From Phycisphaerae bacterium (GTDB lineage: Bacteria > Planctomycetota > Phycisphaerae > UBA1845 > PWPN01): a DNA stretch of 64,000 nucleotides. Of the stretch, positions 17,920-25,406 are shown in pieces. The position numbers and the translations under genes were made by a program. The stretch spans positions 1-64,000 of the forward strand of contig JAGNEZ010000003.1 in the NCBI GenBank assembly GCA_018003015.1, given 5' to 3'. Every line of letters begins with the position of its first letter. The first letter of the stretch is position 1. The notes beneath the pieces are model-generated. The model was not told where the DNA came from. It was given only the letters and a program-made list of their open reading frames with translations, and made no database searches.

Positions 17920-19035
17920 ATGCCTTGCCATCTCTACCGATGTGCGATGTCCACCCTGTGGCTTTCCGTCCTGGTCGCAACCCCTAGCCCGGCGCCGGCC
18001 GCCGCACAAAGCCGGCCCGCGGAGATGGAGGAAGCCGAACCTATCGACATGACCATCCTGTTCATCCGCGACCCCCTCGTCCAGAAAGACTTGAAGCTCG
18101 ACGCGGACCAGCAAACACGCATCGAGGCGCTTCTCGACGAGAACGACGGCCCGCTGTTTCGTGCCCGGAACCTGCCACCCAGGGAATGCAAGGCCAAGGC
18201 CGACGCCCTCCTGGCAAGAATCGAGAAGGAACTGGAGCAGGTCCTTCAGCCCCAGCAACGGGTCCGCTTCGATCAGATCATGCTGAGAACCCGCGGATTG
18301 AGCGGCTTTCTGCAGCCCGCGGCGGCCCAGGCACTCCGGCTGACCACGGGACAACGCCGGCGAATCGAGACCATCGTCCTGGCCTCCCAGAGAGGCCGTG
18401 ACTCAAGCGGGAAATGGGTCGTCAGCAATGCCGATGGGGACGAACGACGGCCCGGACTGAGCGAGATTCTCGCGGTCCTGAGCGATGAGCAGCGCCTGAC
18501 CTGGCGGGGACTCCTCGGACCAGGTTTCGACATCGCCCGCCTCCGGCCGCTGGCCTTCAAGGCCCCGGAGTTCCGCGAGGTCGACACCTGGCTCAACGCC
18601 AAGCCGACTGCCCTGGCCGCCCTGCGCGGACAGGTGATCCTGATCCACTTCTGGACTGCCAGCGACGTCAACTGCACCCGCAATTACCCCGCCTATCGAA
18701 GCCTGCAGACCGCGTATGCAAAGAAAAGCGTCACCTTCATCGGCATTCATACCCCGGAGACAGAAGACGAGCGTGACGTCGAGACCGTCCGCCGAAAAGC
18801 CGCTGAAAACAAGTTCACCTTCGCCATCGCCATAGACAACGACAAGTCCAACTGGGACGCCTGGGGCAACCAGGTCCGGCCGGCCGTCTACCTGGTGGAC
18901 AAGCGCGGCTTTGTTCGGTTCTGGTGGTACGGCGAACTGAGCGGCAAGAAGAACAACGGGGAGAAGATCCTACGCGCCCGACTCGACGCTCTCCTGGCCG
19001 AGAAAACCGACGAAGCCACCACCAGGGCGAATTGA
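17920..19035 (+). CDS. Exported thioredoxin-fold (redoxin/TlpA-like) protein lacking CXXC
   Basis: 371 residues from ATG 17920, chosen because GGGAG lies 8 bases upstream; ATG 17902 is in frame too. A signal peptide is visible ('LWLSVLVATPSPAPAAAQ'). Residues ~35-200 are helical and charged, with LTTGQRRRIE-type helices resembling Spy/LTxxQ proteins. Residues ~225-360 form a thioredoxin fold: 'LRGQVILIHFWTASDVNCTR', 'SVTFIGIHTPETEDERDV' and 'VRPAVYLVDKRGFVRFWWYG'. The usual WCxxC is replaced by 'SDVNC', leaving one Cys, so a normal disulfide-exchange cycle is unlikely. Role unknown; perhaps chaperone-like or a peroxiredoxin-like single-Cys protein. Confidence 0.75.
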   Translation: MPCHLYRCAMSTLWLSVLVATPSPAPAAAQSRPAEMEEAEPIDMTILFIRDPLVQKDLKLDADQQTRIEALLDENDGPLFRARNLPPRECKAKADALLARIEKELEQVLQPQQRVRFDQIMLRTRGLSGFLQPAAAQALRLTTGQRRRIETIVLASQRGRDSSGKWVVSNADGDERRPGLSEILAVLSDEQRLTWRGLLGPGFDIARLRPLAFKAPEFREVDTWLNAKPTALAALRGQVILIHFWTASDVNCTRNYPAYRSLQTAYAKKSVTFIGIHTPETEDERDVETVRRKAAENKFTFAIAIDNDKSNWDAWGNQVRPAVYLVDKRGFVRFWWYGELSGKKNNGEKILRARLDALLAEKTDEATTRAN

Positions 19036-19066
19036 GCCGCCGCACGGCCGTCACGATCCCTTACGC

Positions 19067-19101
19067 TGGACGTTCCCCGCGGCAGGCCACTATACTGCCG
19101 C
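19067..19101 (+). promoter_or_regulatory. Candidate rhaT promoter overlapped by an inverted repeat
   Basis: TGGACG (19067-19072), an 18-bp spacer and TATACT (19091-19096). A perfect inverted repeat GCGGCAG-9 nt-CTGCCGC (19079-19085 with 19095-19101) overlaps the -10, as a repressor operator would. It could instead be a hairpin terminator for the upstream gene. Confidence 0.3.
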
Positions 19102-19204
19102 CCTGACGATCCTCGAGCCGGGGGCGCAGGCAGGTATCATCTGGCGGCCAGACACCCCTGTCCCGGCGGTCGATTCTTGGGCTCGTTGACCGGAGGTCCC
19201 CGAC

Positions 19205-20365
19205 TTGGTCGCTAACCCTGTTCTCGGCGTATTCCTGCACTGGATGGGCGGTCTCGCCTCGGGCAGCTTCTACGTACCCTTCCGGTTCGTCCGCCGGTGG
19301 TCATGGGAAACCTACTGGCTGGTCGGCGGCGTGTTCAGCTGGATCGTGGCCCCGTGGGTCATCGGACTGGTCATGACCACTGACCTGCTCGGCACGCTGG
19401 GCGAATCACTCCAGTTCCATGGCTCCAGCTGCTTCTGGACCTACTTCTTCGGTGCGATGTGGGGGCTGGGTGGGCTGACCTTCGGATTGACCATGCGATA
19501 CCTGGGCATGTCGTTGGGCATGGCCGTCGCCCTGGGCTACTGCGCGGCATTCGGCACGCTCATGCCGCCCATTTTTCGCGGCGAGTTCGTCGACAACATC
19601 CTCCGCACGACGCCGGGGCAGGTCATCCTGGTCGGCGTCGCCGTGTGCCTGGCCGGTATCGCCATCGCCGGCCTGGCCGGCATGTGGAAAGAGCGGGAAA
19701 TGGATGAGAAGGCGAAGACGGCGGCCATCAAGGAGTTCAACTTCAAGAAGGGCATCCTGGTCGCGACTTTCTCCGGCGTGATGAGCGCCTGCTTCTCCTA
19801 CGGCCTGGCAGCCGGCGACCCGATCAAAACAACCGCCCTCGCTCACGGGACCACGACCCTCTGGCAGGGCCTGCCTGTGCTCGTCATTCTCCTGGCCGGC
19901 GGGTTCACCACCAACTGCATCTGGTGTATCATCCTGCACGTCCGCAACCAGAGCGCCCACGAGTACCTGAGCCCCATGACCCGGCCCAAGACTCCTTCCG
20001 GCGGGTTCGAAGTCATCACCGAATCGGCCAATGCGACCAGGAACTCGGCGATGCACCCACAAACCGCGGCGGCGGAACCCGTGCCCCTGGTGCCCAACTA
20101 CTTCTTCTCCGCCCTCGCGGGCGTCACCTGGTACATGCAGTTCTTCTTCTACACCATGGGCGAGACCCAGATGGGCACGTACAAGTTCTCGAGCTGGACC
20201 CTGCACATGGCCAGCATCATCATCTTCAGCACCATCTGGGGCATCATTCTTCACGAGTGGAAGGGCTCCAGCAAACGGGTCCATGCCCTGATCACCGCGG
20301 GCATCGTGGTGCTCATTGCCTCGACGATCATCGTGGGATACGGGACGAAGCTGCAGACTCAGTGA
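19205..20365 (+). CDS. rhaT: L-rhamnose/proton symporter, RhaT family
   Basis: 386 residues, starting at a TTG codon (19205) with GGAGG 8 bases before it; no ATG/GTG fits better. Ten or so membrane helices run from 'VLGVFLHWMGGLASGSFYVP' to the end. RhaT hallmarks are 'WSWETYWLVGGVFSWIVAPW', 'FGAMWGLGGLTFGLTMRYLG', 'MSLGMAVALGYCAAFGTLMP', 'ITTALAHG'-like loops ('IKTTALAHGTTTLWQGLPVL') and 'SWTLHMASIIIFSTIWGIIL'. A cytoplasmic loop near residues 260-295 makes it ~40 residues longer than E. coli RhaT. It imports rhamnose with protons across the inner membrane. Neighbouring GH78 supports the substrate; rhamnose catabolic genes are not in the window. Confidence 0.88.
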   Translation: MVANPVLGVFLHWMGGLASGSFYVPFRFVRRWSWETYWLVGGVFSWIVAPWVIGLVMTTDLLGTLGESLQFHGSSCFWTYFFGAMWGLGGLTFGLTMRYLGMSLGMAVALGYCAAFGTLMPPIFRGEFVDNILRTTPGQVILVGVAVCLAGIAIAGLAGMWKEREMDEKAKTAAIKEFNFKKGILVATFSGVMSACFSYGLAAGDPIKTTALAHGTTTLWQGLPVLVILLAGGFTTNCIWCIILHVRNQSAHEYLSPMTRPKTPSGGFEVITESANATRNSAMHPQTAAAEPVPLVPNYFFSALAGVTWYMQFFFYTMGETQMGTYKFSSWTLHMASIIIFSTIWGIILHEWKGSSKRVHALITAGIVVLIASTIIVGYGTKLQTQ

Positions 20366-20492
20366 TCGCCGCCGTGCCAGTTTGGCTGCGGCCGGCAGAC
20401 ATTGGAATCCCCGGCGTCCGGGCCGTGACGAGTACGCGGCTCAGCCGTCGGTCCCTGGTACAGACCCGACCGAGTCGGTAGAATCATGGGTG

Positions 20493-20717
20493 ATGAACGA
20501 CCCGATCCAACCATGCGAAGATATCCCTCCTGACTGGCTAGCCGAGTTCGAGGCCGCGGCGCGGCGCCCGCTCGAGACGCGGATGAAGTACGCTTTCATC
20601 CACACCTATAAGCCGGTCCTGGACGACGCCCCGTTCCGAGCTTTCGACACGATGGAAGACTACCGGCGATGGTGCGAAGAGAACCTACCGGATTGGCTGG
20701 GCTATGGCCGCGTTTGA
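20493..20717 (+). CDS. Small conserved-looking protein paired with a nucleotidyltransferase
   Basis: 74 residues, acidic and soluble: 'CEDIPPDWLAEFEAAARRPL' then 'MKYAFIHTYKPV' and 'FDTMEDYRRWCEENLPDWLG'. I do not recognise a named family. The stop overlaps the next gene's start by 14 bases, so the two are translationally coupled. This arrangement recalls toxin-antitoxin or MNT/HEPN-like pairs, but the protein lacks the HEPN RxxxxH motif, so a toxin-antitoxin role is only a guess. Confidence 0.6.
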   Translation: MNDPIQPCEDIPPDWLAEFEAAARRPLETRMKYAFIHTYKPVLDDAPFRAFDTMEDYRRWCEENLPDWLGYGRV

Positions 20718-21177
20718 ATATCGACAGGCACAGGAGATCCGAGACGCTTTCGCCCGCCACGGCTGCCGATACCTGTTCATCGGCAAGTCCGGCGCGATCC
20801 TCCTTGGATTTCCGGACACCACTCAGGACGCGGACTTGTTCGTTGAGAAGACCGCCCAGAACTGCCAGGCTCTCGTCTCCGCACTGCGGGATCTCGGCTT
20901 CAGGCTGACGGACGAGCAGGTTGCCGAGATCCAGCGGGGCAAGGATTTCGTTCAACTCAAAGACGGCCCATTCGATCTTGATCTCGTGTTCGCGCCGGAC
21001 GGGATCGAACGATTCGAGGACGCTTGGCATCGCCATGTGGAGGTTGAGGGCTTCCCCGTCTGCCACGTGGATGACATCATCGCCAGCAAGGCGGCGACGA
21101 ATCGGCGTAAGGATCGCGAGTCACTTCCTCGTTTGCGGTCATTCCGGGAGTATTGGCTGCGCCACCGATCGCCATAG
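20704..21177 (+). CDS. Nucleotidyltransferase-fold protein
   Basis: 157 residues. Early in the protein are 'YLFIGKSGAILLG' and 'TQDADLFVEK' (G-[KG]-S and DxD motifs of the pol-beta-like nucleotidyltransferase fold), followed by 'DLDLVFAPDG' with a third acidic residue and 'VCHVDDIIASKAATNRRKDR', a typical helix in AbiEii-like/minimal nucleotidyltransferases. It could transfer a nucleotide to a protein or RNA. The GG of the GSxxxxxDxD core is GK here, so activity is uncertain. Partner: the overlapping 74-residue protein upstream. Confidence 0.75.
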   Translation: MAAFEYRQAQEIRDAFARHGCRYLFIGKSGAILLGFPDTTQDADLFVEKTAQNCQALVSALRDLGFRLTDEQVAEIQRGKDFVQLKDGPFDLDLVFAPDGIERFEDAWHRHVEVEGFPVCHVDDIIASKAATNRRKDRESLPRLRSFREYWLRHRSP

Positions 21178-21197
21178 GCCGCCGGCTGTGCTCGTGG

Positions 21198-22391
21198 TTA
21201 CTTCCGGCGTGGCCGCGGAATCATCAGCCCGACACACAGCGTGAGGATCGACGCAGGCTCGGGAACGACCGGGTCGTAGGCCAGCATGATGCCGGCGGGC
21301 CCCCCGTAAGCGATCACCGGATTGTCAAAGCGATCAAAGGCCAAGGCGGCATCGCTGGTCGGATAGGCGTCCAGGATGAGTCCGCTCACCGGATCGTTGC
21401 CCCTGGGAAGCACAATATCACCCCAGCCCTCCCCGTTGTTGATCCGATAGTGAATCGAGCCGTCCATGCCCACATAGGCCACCGCCGGATGCCCCTGGCG
21501 GTCAAACACCAGATTGACCCGTTGACTGGCCACGGCGCTGGAGAGCTGCTCCGTCACCCAGGCCCCCAACTGGATATCGAACTGGCACACCAGGAGCGCA
21601 CTATCGGATTTGATCGCGAGGGCCACATTGTCATGGGGACCATATCCCAGCGAGAGTATCGCGTTCGACGAGGAAGGGAAGTTGGTGCCAAGGCTGGCTC
21701 CGTACCACGTTCCCTGGCCGGGCTCCTTGCTGGCAACAATGATCTCTGACCCGTTGCGGAAAGCAAGCCCAATGCGATCCTGACTGTCGACCGCGATAGT
21801 CGGTTTCTCCCCCGTCGGACGGATTTGGGTCCCCACCGTTACCTTGTCGACCAGATCCGTATTCCACCCCTGGCTGTCATAGGCGGACAGCACCAGGCCC
21901 TTCGTGGTGCCTACATTCCCCATGTACGCAACGACCGGCCGGTTGTTGGACTGATACGCGAAATCAGGCCCGCCACTGTAATAGAAATTCGACACGGCTG
22001 TGCCGACGCCGGAATGGGACCACCCATTGCGCGAGGACTGTGCAAACCTGACCTCGTAGGCGTTGCTGATCCACGTGACGCCGACGCGACCGTCCGGCCC
22101 GGCGTGCACCCGGGCCATGGTCGCGTTGCCGGATATGGAGCTCAGGGCGGTTTCCGACCATCCCGCGGGAGTCAGTGACGCCGCCTTGAATCCCCCCGCT
22201 CGATCGTAGAAGACCGTGGGCCAAGTGTCCCCGGTTCGCATCCCTAACGACACCAGGGGAGGAGAACTCACTCCGGAAGCAACTCTCTGGAAGTCCCAGG
22301 TGATGTGGGTGGCCAGCGCCGGGAAGGTCAAGGCCAGAATCACCAGGACCGAACCCGTGATCATCCTTCGACAAGCAAGGAACTTGGTCAT
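21198..22391 (-). CDS. PEP-CTERM exported propeller-like protein (copy B)
   Basis: 397 residues from ATG 22391; the start overlaps the previous gene's stop as ATGA. Signal peptide 'ITGSVLVILALTFPALA'. The body has repeated blade-like segments such as 'PTIAVDSQDRIGLAFRNGSE' and 'RVNLVFDRQGHPAVAYVGMD'. The C-terminus is 'VPEPASILTLCVGLM' plus 'RPRRK', a PEP-CTERM sorting signal (PEP motif, short helix, basic end) processed by an exosortase/archaeosortase, none of which is in the window. It is a close paralogue of the protein at 23920, of identical length. Function unknown; surface display is expected. Confidence 0.8.
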   Translation of the reverse strand: MTKFLACRRMITGSVLVILALTFPALATHITWDFQRVASGVSSPPLVSLGMRTGDTWPTVFYDRAGGFKAASLTPAGWSETALSSISGNATMARVHAGPDGRVGVTWISNAYEVRFAQSSRNGWSHSGVGTAVSNFYYSGGPDFAYQSNNRPVVAYMGNVGTTKGLVLSAYDSQGWNTDLVDKVTVGTQIRPTGEKPTIAVDSQDRIGLAFRNGSEIIVASKEPGQGTWYGASLGTNFPSSSNAILSLGYGPHDNVALAIKSDSALLVCQFDIQLGAWVTEQLSSAVASQRVNLVFDRQGHPAVAYVGMDGSIHYRINNGEGWGDIVLPRGNDPVSGLILDAYPTSDAALAFDRFDNPVIAYGGPAGIMLAYDPVVPEPASILTLCVGLMIPRPRRK

Positions 22392-23917
22392 GTGCGATGC
22401 ACTCCTTCTCGCCTGGAACCACAGCCCGGGTCCGCCGGCCGGTCGCTGCCACTCCAGCAGGCTTGGAAGAAACCGAAGTCGGCCTGGTCCACGTCCTGGT
22501 CCGTGTCGAAATCGGTTGAACCACAGGTGGCCTGCTCTTGCACGATGGCCGGCCCCGTGTAGCACGCGGTAAACCGCTGCAGATCACCCGCGTCGACGTC
22601 GCCGTCGCGATCGAAATCGCCAGGGATCAACGCCGGGCACCCGCGGGTCGAATCCATCACTGCTCCGGGAATGGTCAGCGGGCATGGATCGCATGCGTCG
22701 CCGGCGCCGTCACCGTCTGAGTCGTCCTGGTCGCGGTTGGAGACCGCCGGGCAGTTGTCGGACTCGTCGGGAATCCCATCACAATCGGTATCTCCGGCGA
22801 GGGGCACCGGAATCGCGGGACCGATGACGTGGAGCCGCTGCATCTCGTCGATGAAGGCCACTGCCCACCTGCCGTGCGTGTCGATCGCCAGACCGGGAGG
22901 GGTGAACCTCATGAAGCTGGTCGCCAGACGGCTCGAAAACCAGCCGGCGTCGTTCATGGCCAGATTTACTGACCAGTCATTTCTCCTGACATAGGCGATT
23001 CTGGTCCGCCCAGCCTGATCCAGTACCATTGCACTCGGGCCGAATGCAATATCACCGCCCGTGAGGACGGCCTGGTTCGTGGCACCCAAGGCGTGGAAGC
23101 GAACCACCGCAAGACCGGTCGACGAAGACCACGCCACCAACGGTGCGTCCACGGCATCGACGGCCAAGGAAAGACCGGTGGCTTGAGGGAGCGTACCGCC
23201 ACCGTAGCTACGACTGGTCCAGCCATCGGAAGACCGCGTCCATACTGTGATGTTCCGTGTCTGCGCGTCGTGCATGGCCACAACCACCCGATTCAGGCGG
23301 TCAACCGTCACCGCGACTCGGCTGCCGATCGCATTGGTCGAGACGGTGGTGGGAATCGGCTCGTTGGTCCACTTGCCGGTCCTGGGCTGGAATGAAGCCA
23401 GCCGGAGACTGGAAGACGTGCTGTAGACCATGAACGGATCGCCATATGGGCCCATCGCAAATCGCGCGTAACTACCCATAGCCGCCTGGGCAACCGGGGT
23501 GGAACTGACCCCCAGCAGCGGCCCTCCATTAAGGTAGTAGTACAGCCAATAGTCAGACCGGAGAAGGGCCACTGAAACCCCGCCGAACCGGTCGACCCCG
23601 ATCGAGGGGGCCGCGGTGAAACCATAATCGTGGATGACGGTCTTCGCGATACCGGTGCAAGAACACCGTACCATCCTGAGGATCGGCGTGTCCTCGCCGT
23701 GGTACACAACCACCAGGTCGCCGTTGCGATCGATGCCGATAGCAGGAATCGCCTGCGGATTCACTCTCTCCTCGATGACCAGATCAGGGAATGTGTCGTC
23801 GGCCCGCATGCGACCCGGATGGGCAAGGGAAACGAACAGGATACCTGCCGCAATCCAGCAGAGCCCTGACCGGCTGACATGCCTGGCGATTCGCTTTTGC
23901 CGTCCGGTGGTGAACAT
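22388..23917 (-). CDS. Exported propeller-like protein with thrombospondin-3-like and dockerin-like tail
   Basis: 509 residues from ATG 23917 (GGAGG upstream), with signal peptide 'GLCWIAAGILFVSLAHPGRM'. Residues ~50-375 carry blade-like repeats ('AIPAIGIDRNGDLVVVYHG', 'APSIGVDRFGGVSVALL', 'PPGLAIDTHGRWAVAFIDE'). Then come thrombospondin-3-type calcium loops ('DTDCDGIPDESDNCP', 'DSDGDGAGDACDPCP') and two dockerin-like modules ('DFDRDGDVDAGDL', 'DFDTDQDVDQADF'), each with a Cys pair. It is the middle gene of a three-gene operon, 2 bp after its upstream neighbour and overlapping its downstream neighbour by 4 bp. Extracellular, calcium-dependent; ligand unknown. Confidence 0.8.
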   Translation of the reverse strand: MFTTGRQKRIARHVSRSGLCWIAAGILFVSLAHPGRMRADDTFPDLVIEERVNPQAIPAIGIDRNGDLVVVYHGEDTPILRMVRCSCTGIAKTVIHDYGFTAAPSIGVDRFGGVSVALLRSDYWLYYYLNGGPLLGVSSTPVAQAAMGSYARFAMGPYGDPFMVYSTSSSLRLASFQPRTGKWTNEPIPTTVSTNAIGSRVAVTVDRLNRVVVAMHDAQTRNITVWTRSSDGWTSRSYGGGTLPQATGLSLAVDAVDAPLVAWSSSTGLAVVRFHALGATNQAVLTGGDIAFGPSAMVLDQAGRTRIAYVRRNDWSVNLAMNDAGWFSSRLATSFMRFTPPGLAIDTHGRWAVAFIDEMQRLHVIGPAIPVPLAGDTDCDGIPDESDNCPAVSNRDQDDSDGDGAGDACDPCPLTIPGAVMDSTRGCPALIPGDFDRDGDVDAGDLQRFTACYTGPAIVQEQATCGSTDFDTDQDVDQADFGFFQACWSGSDRPADPGCGSRREGVHRT

Positions 23918-23919
23918 GA

Positions 23920-25113
23920 TTACCTCCGGCGAGCACAAAGCACGACCAGGCCGAAAAGCCCCATCAGCAGGGACGCAGGCTCAGGAGTCACCACGGGGTC
24001 GTAGGCCAGGATGAGCCCGGCCGACCCCACGTACGCGATGACCGGATTGTCGAAGCGGTCAAACGCCAAGGCGGCGTCGGTTCCCACGACTGGATTCACC
24101 ACCAGCCCACTGGTCGGATCGGTCCCCAGCGGAAGTACGACATCCGTCCAGCCGTCACCACGGTTGACCATGTAGTGAATCACATCGTCACTGCCAGAGA
24201 AGGCCACCGCCGGATGCCCCTGGCTGTCAAAGGCCAGATTCACAGCCTGGCTGGCAACCGCCACCGACAGTTGTTCCGTCACCCAGGCCCCCGACTGGAT
24301 GTCAAAGTGGCTGACCCAGAGTAGATTGTTCGATTTGATCGCCATCGCGACGTGGTCGTTGGCACCGTAACCCAGCGAGAGCATCATGCTCGACGACGAC
24401 GGGAACGTGCTCCCAAGACTCGTACCGTACCACGACCCCTGGGCGAGGTCCTTCGTGGCAAAGATCACTTCGGAATTGGAGCGGAAGCCCAGGCCGATGC
24501 GATCCTGACTGTCGACGGCAATGGTCGGAAGATCTCCCCCGATTCGGACCGTCTGACTCACCGTCACCTTGTCGACCAGGTCCGTGTTCCAGCCCAGGCC
24601 GTCGTAAGCCGAAACCACCAGCCCGGCCTTGTTGCCCGACAAGCCTGTATACGTGACCACCGGCCGATCGTCGGACGTGTACGCGAAATCCGGTCCGCTC
24701 ACAGAACTCGAAGTCACCGCGGTGCCAACCTTCGACGCCTGCCAGCCGTATCGTGATGACTGAGCGAACAGCACTTCGCGACCGCCGTTGAGCCAAGCGA
24801 TGCCGACACGTCCGTCACTCCCGTCGCGCGCTCTCGCCGCCCTCACGAGGTTGTCGGCACTGGTGCCCAGAGCGGTTTCTGACCATCCGACCGGGGTGAG
24901 CGATGCGGCCGTGAACCCCGCTCGATTGTAGAACACCGTGGGCCAGGTGTCTCCCGTGCGCATGCCCAGGCTGACCATCGGCGGTGAGGGTGCCTGCGAA
25001 GACACCCTTTGGAAGTCCCAGGTGATGTTGGTGGCCAGTGCCGGTCCGGCCGGAACCCACATCCCGAGTACCGCGACCACCATCATCTTCGTACAAATCA
25101 GGGATGGCTTCAT
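23920..25113 (-). CDS. PEP-CTERM exported propeller-like protein (copy A)
   Basis: 397 residues from ATG 25113 (GGAGGAG upstream), with signal peptide 'MMVVAVLGMWVPAGPALA'. The body is colinear with the protein at 21198: both begin 'ITWDFQRV', share 'SLGMRTGDTWPTVFY', 'GWNTDLVDKVTV' and 'DAALAFDRFDNPVIAY', and end 'YDPVV-(T)PEPAS'. The tail 'TPEPASLLMGLFGLVVLCARRR' is a PEP-CTERM signal. First gene of the operon; a candidate promoter lies at 25269-25297. The duplication is old enough to have diverged by roughly a third by eye, without length change. Confidence 0.8.
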   Translation of the reverse strand: MKPSLICTKMMVVAVLGMWVPAGPALATNITWDFQRVSSQAPSPPMVSLGMRTGDTWPTVFYNRAGFTAASLTPVGWSETALGTSADNLVRAARARDGSDGRVGIAWLNGGREVLFAQSSRYGWQASKVGTAVTSSSVSGPDFAYTSDDRPVVTYTGLSGNKAGLVVSAYDGLGWNTDLVDKVTVSQTVRIGGDLPTIAVDSQDRIGLGFRSNSEVIFATKDLAQGSWYGTSLGSTFPSSSSMMLSLGYGANDHVAMAIKSNNLLWVSHFDIQSGAWVTEQLSVAVASQAVNLAFDSQGHPAVAFSGSDDVIHYMVNRGDGWTDVVLPLGTDPTSGLVVNPVVGTDAALAFDRFDNPVIAYVGSAGLILAYDPVVTPEPASLLMGLFGLVVLCARRR

Positions 25114-25268
25114 GGGGGAAATGCTCCTCCTCTCTCTACCGCCCAGCGCGCAACCGTGCGACGAGCCAAGGGGCTGTCCGGGAGGGGACCCGAACCCGCG
25201 TTTGCCGGGGCGATGCTCCACGACAAGCCACGACCCGATTCCGAGACAACTCCACCCAATCACCCCTG

Positions 25269-25297
25269 TTTTTACCCCCCTTGGCGGAAGAAGTCAA
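25269..25297 (-). promoter_or_regulatory. Candidate promoter of the PEP-CTERM/dockerin operon
   Basis: On the minus strand, TTGACT (25292-25297), a 17-bp spacer and TAAAAA (25269-25274). Transcription would begin near 25262, leaving a ~150-base leader before ATG 25113. Confidence 0.35.
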
Positions 25298-25406
25298 GCA
25301 GATTATGAACATGCGTCAGCCTGCGCGCCGCAGGGTTTTACAGTCACACAGCATCCCAACCCGGCAGCTCCCCAAGCCCACGCCGACCGAGTGGGCCCGG
25401 AACAGA

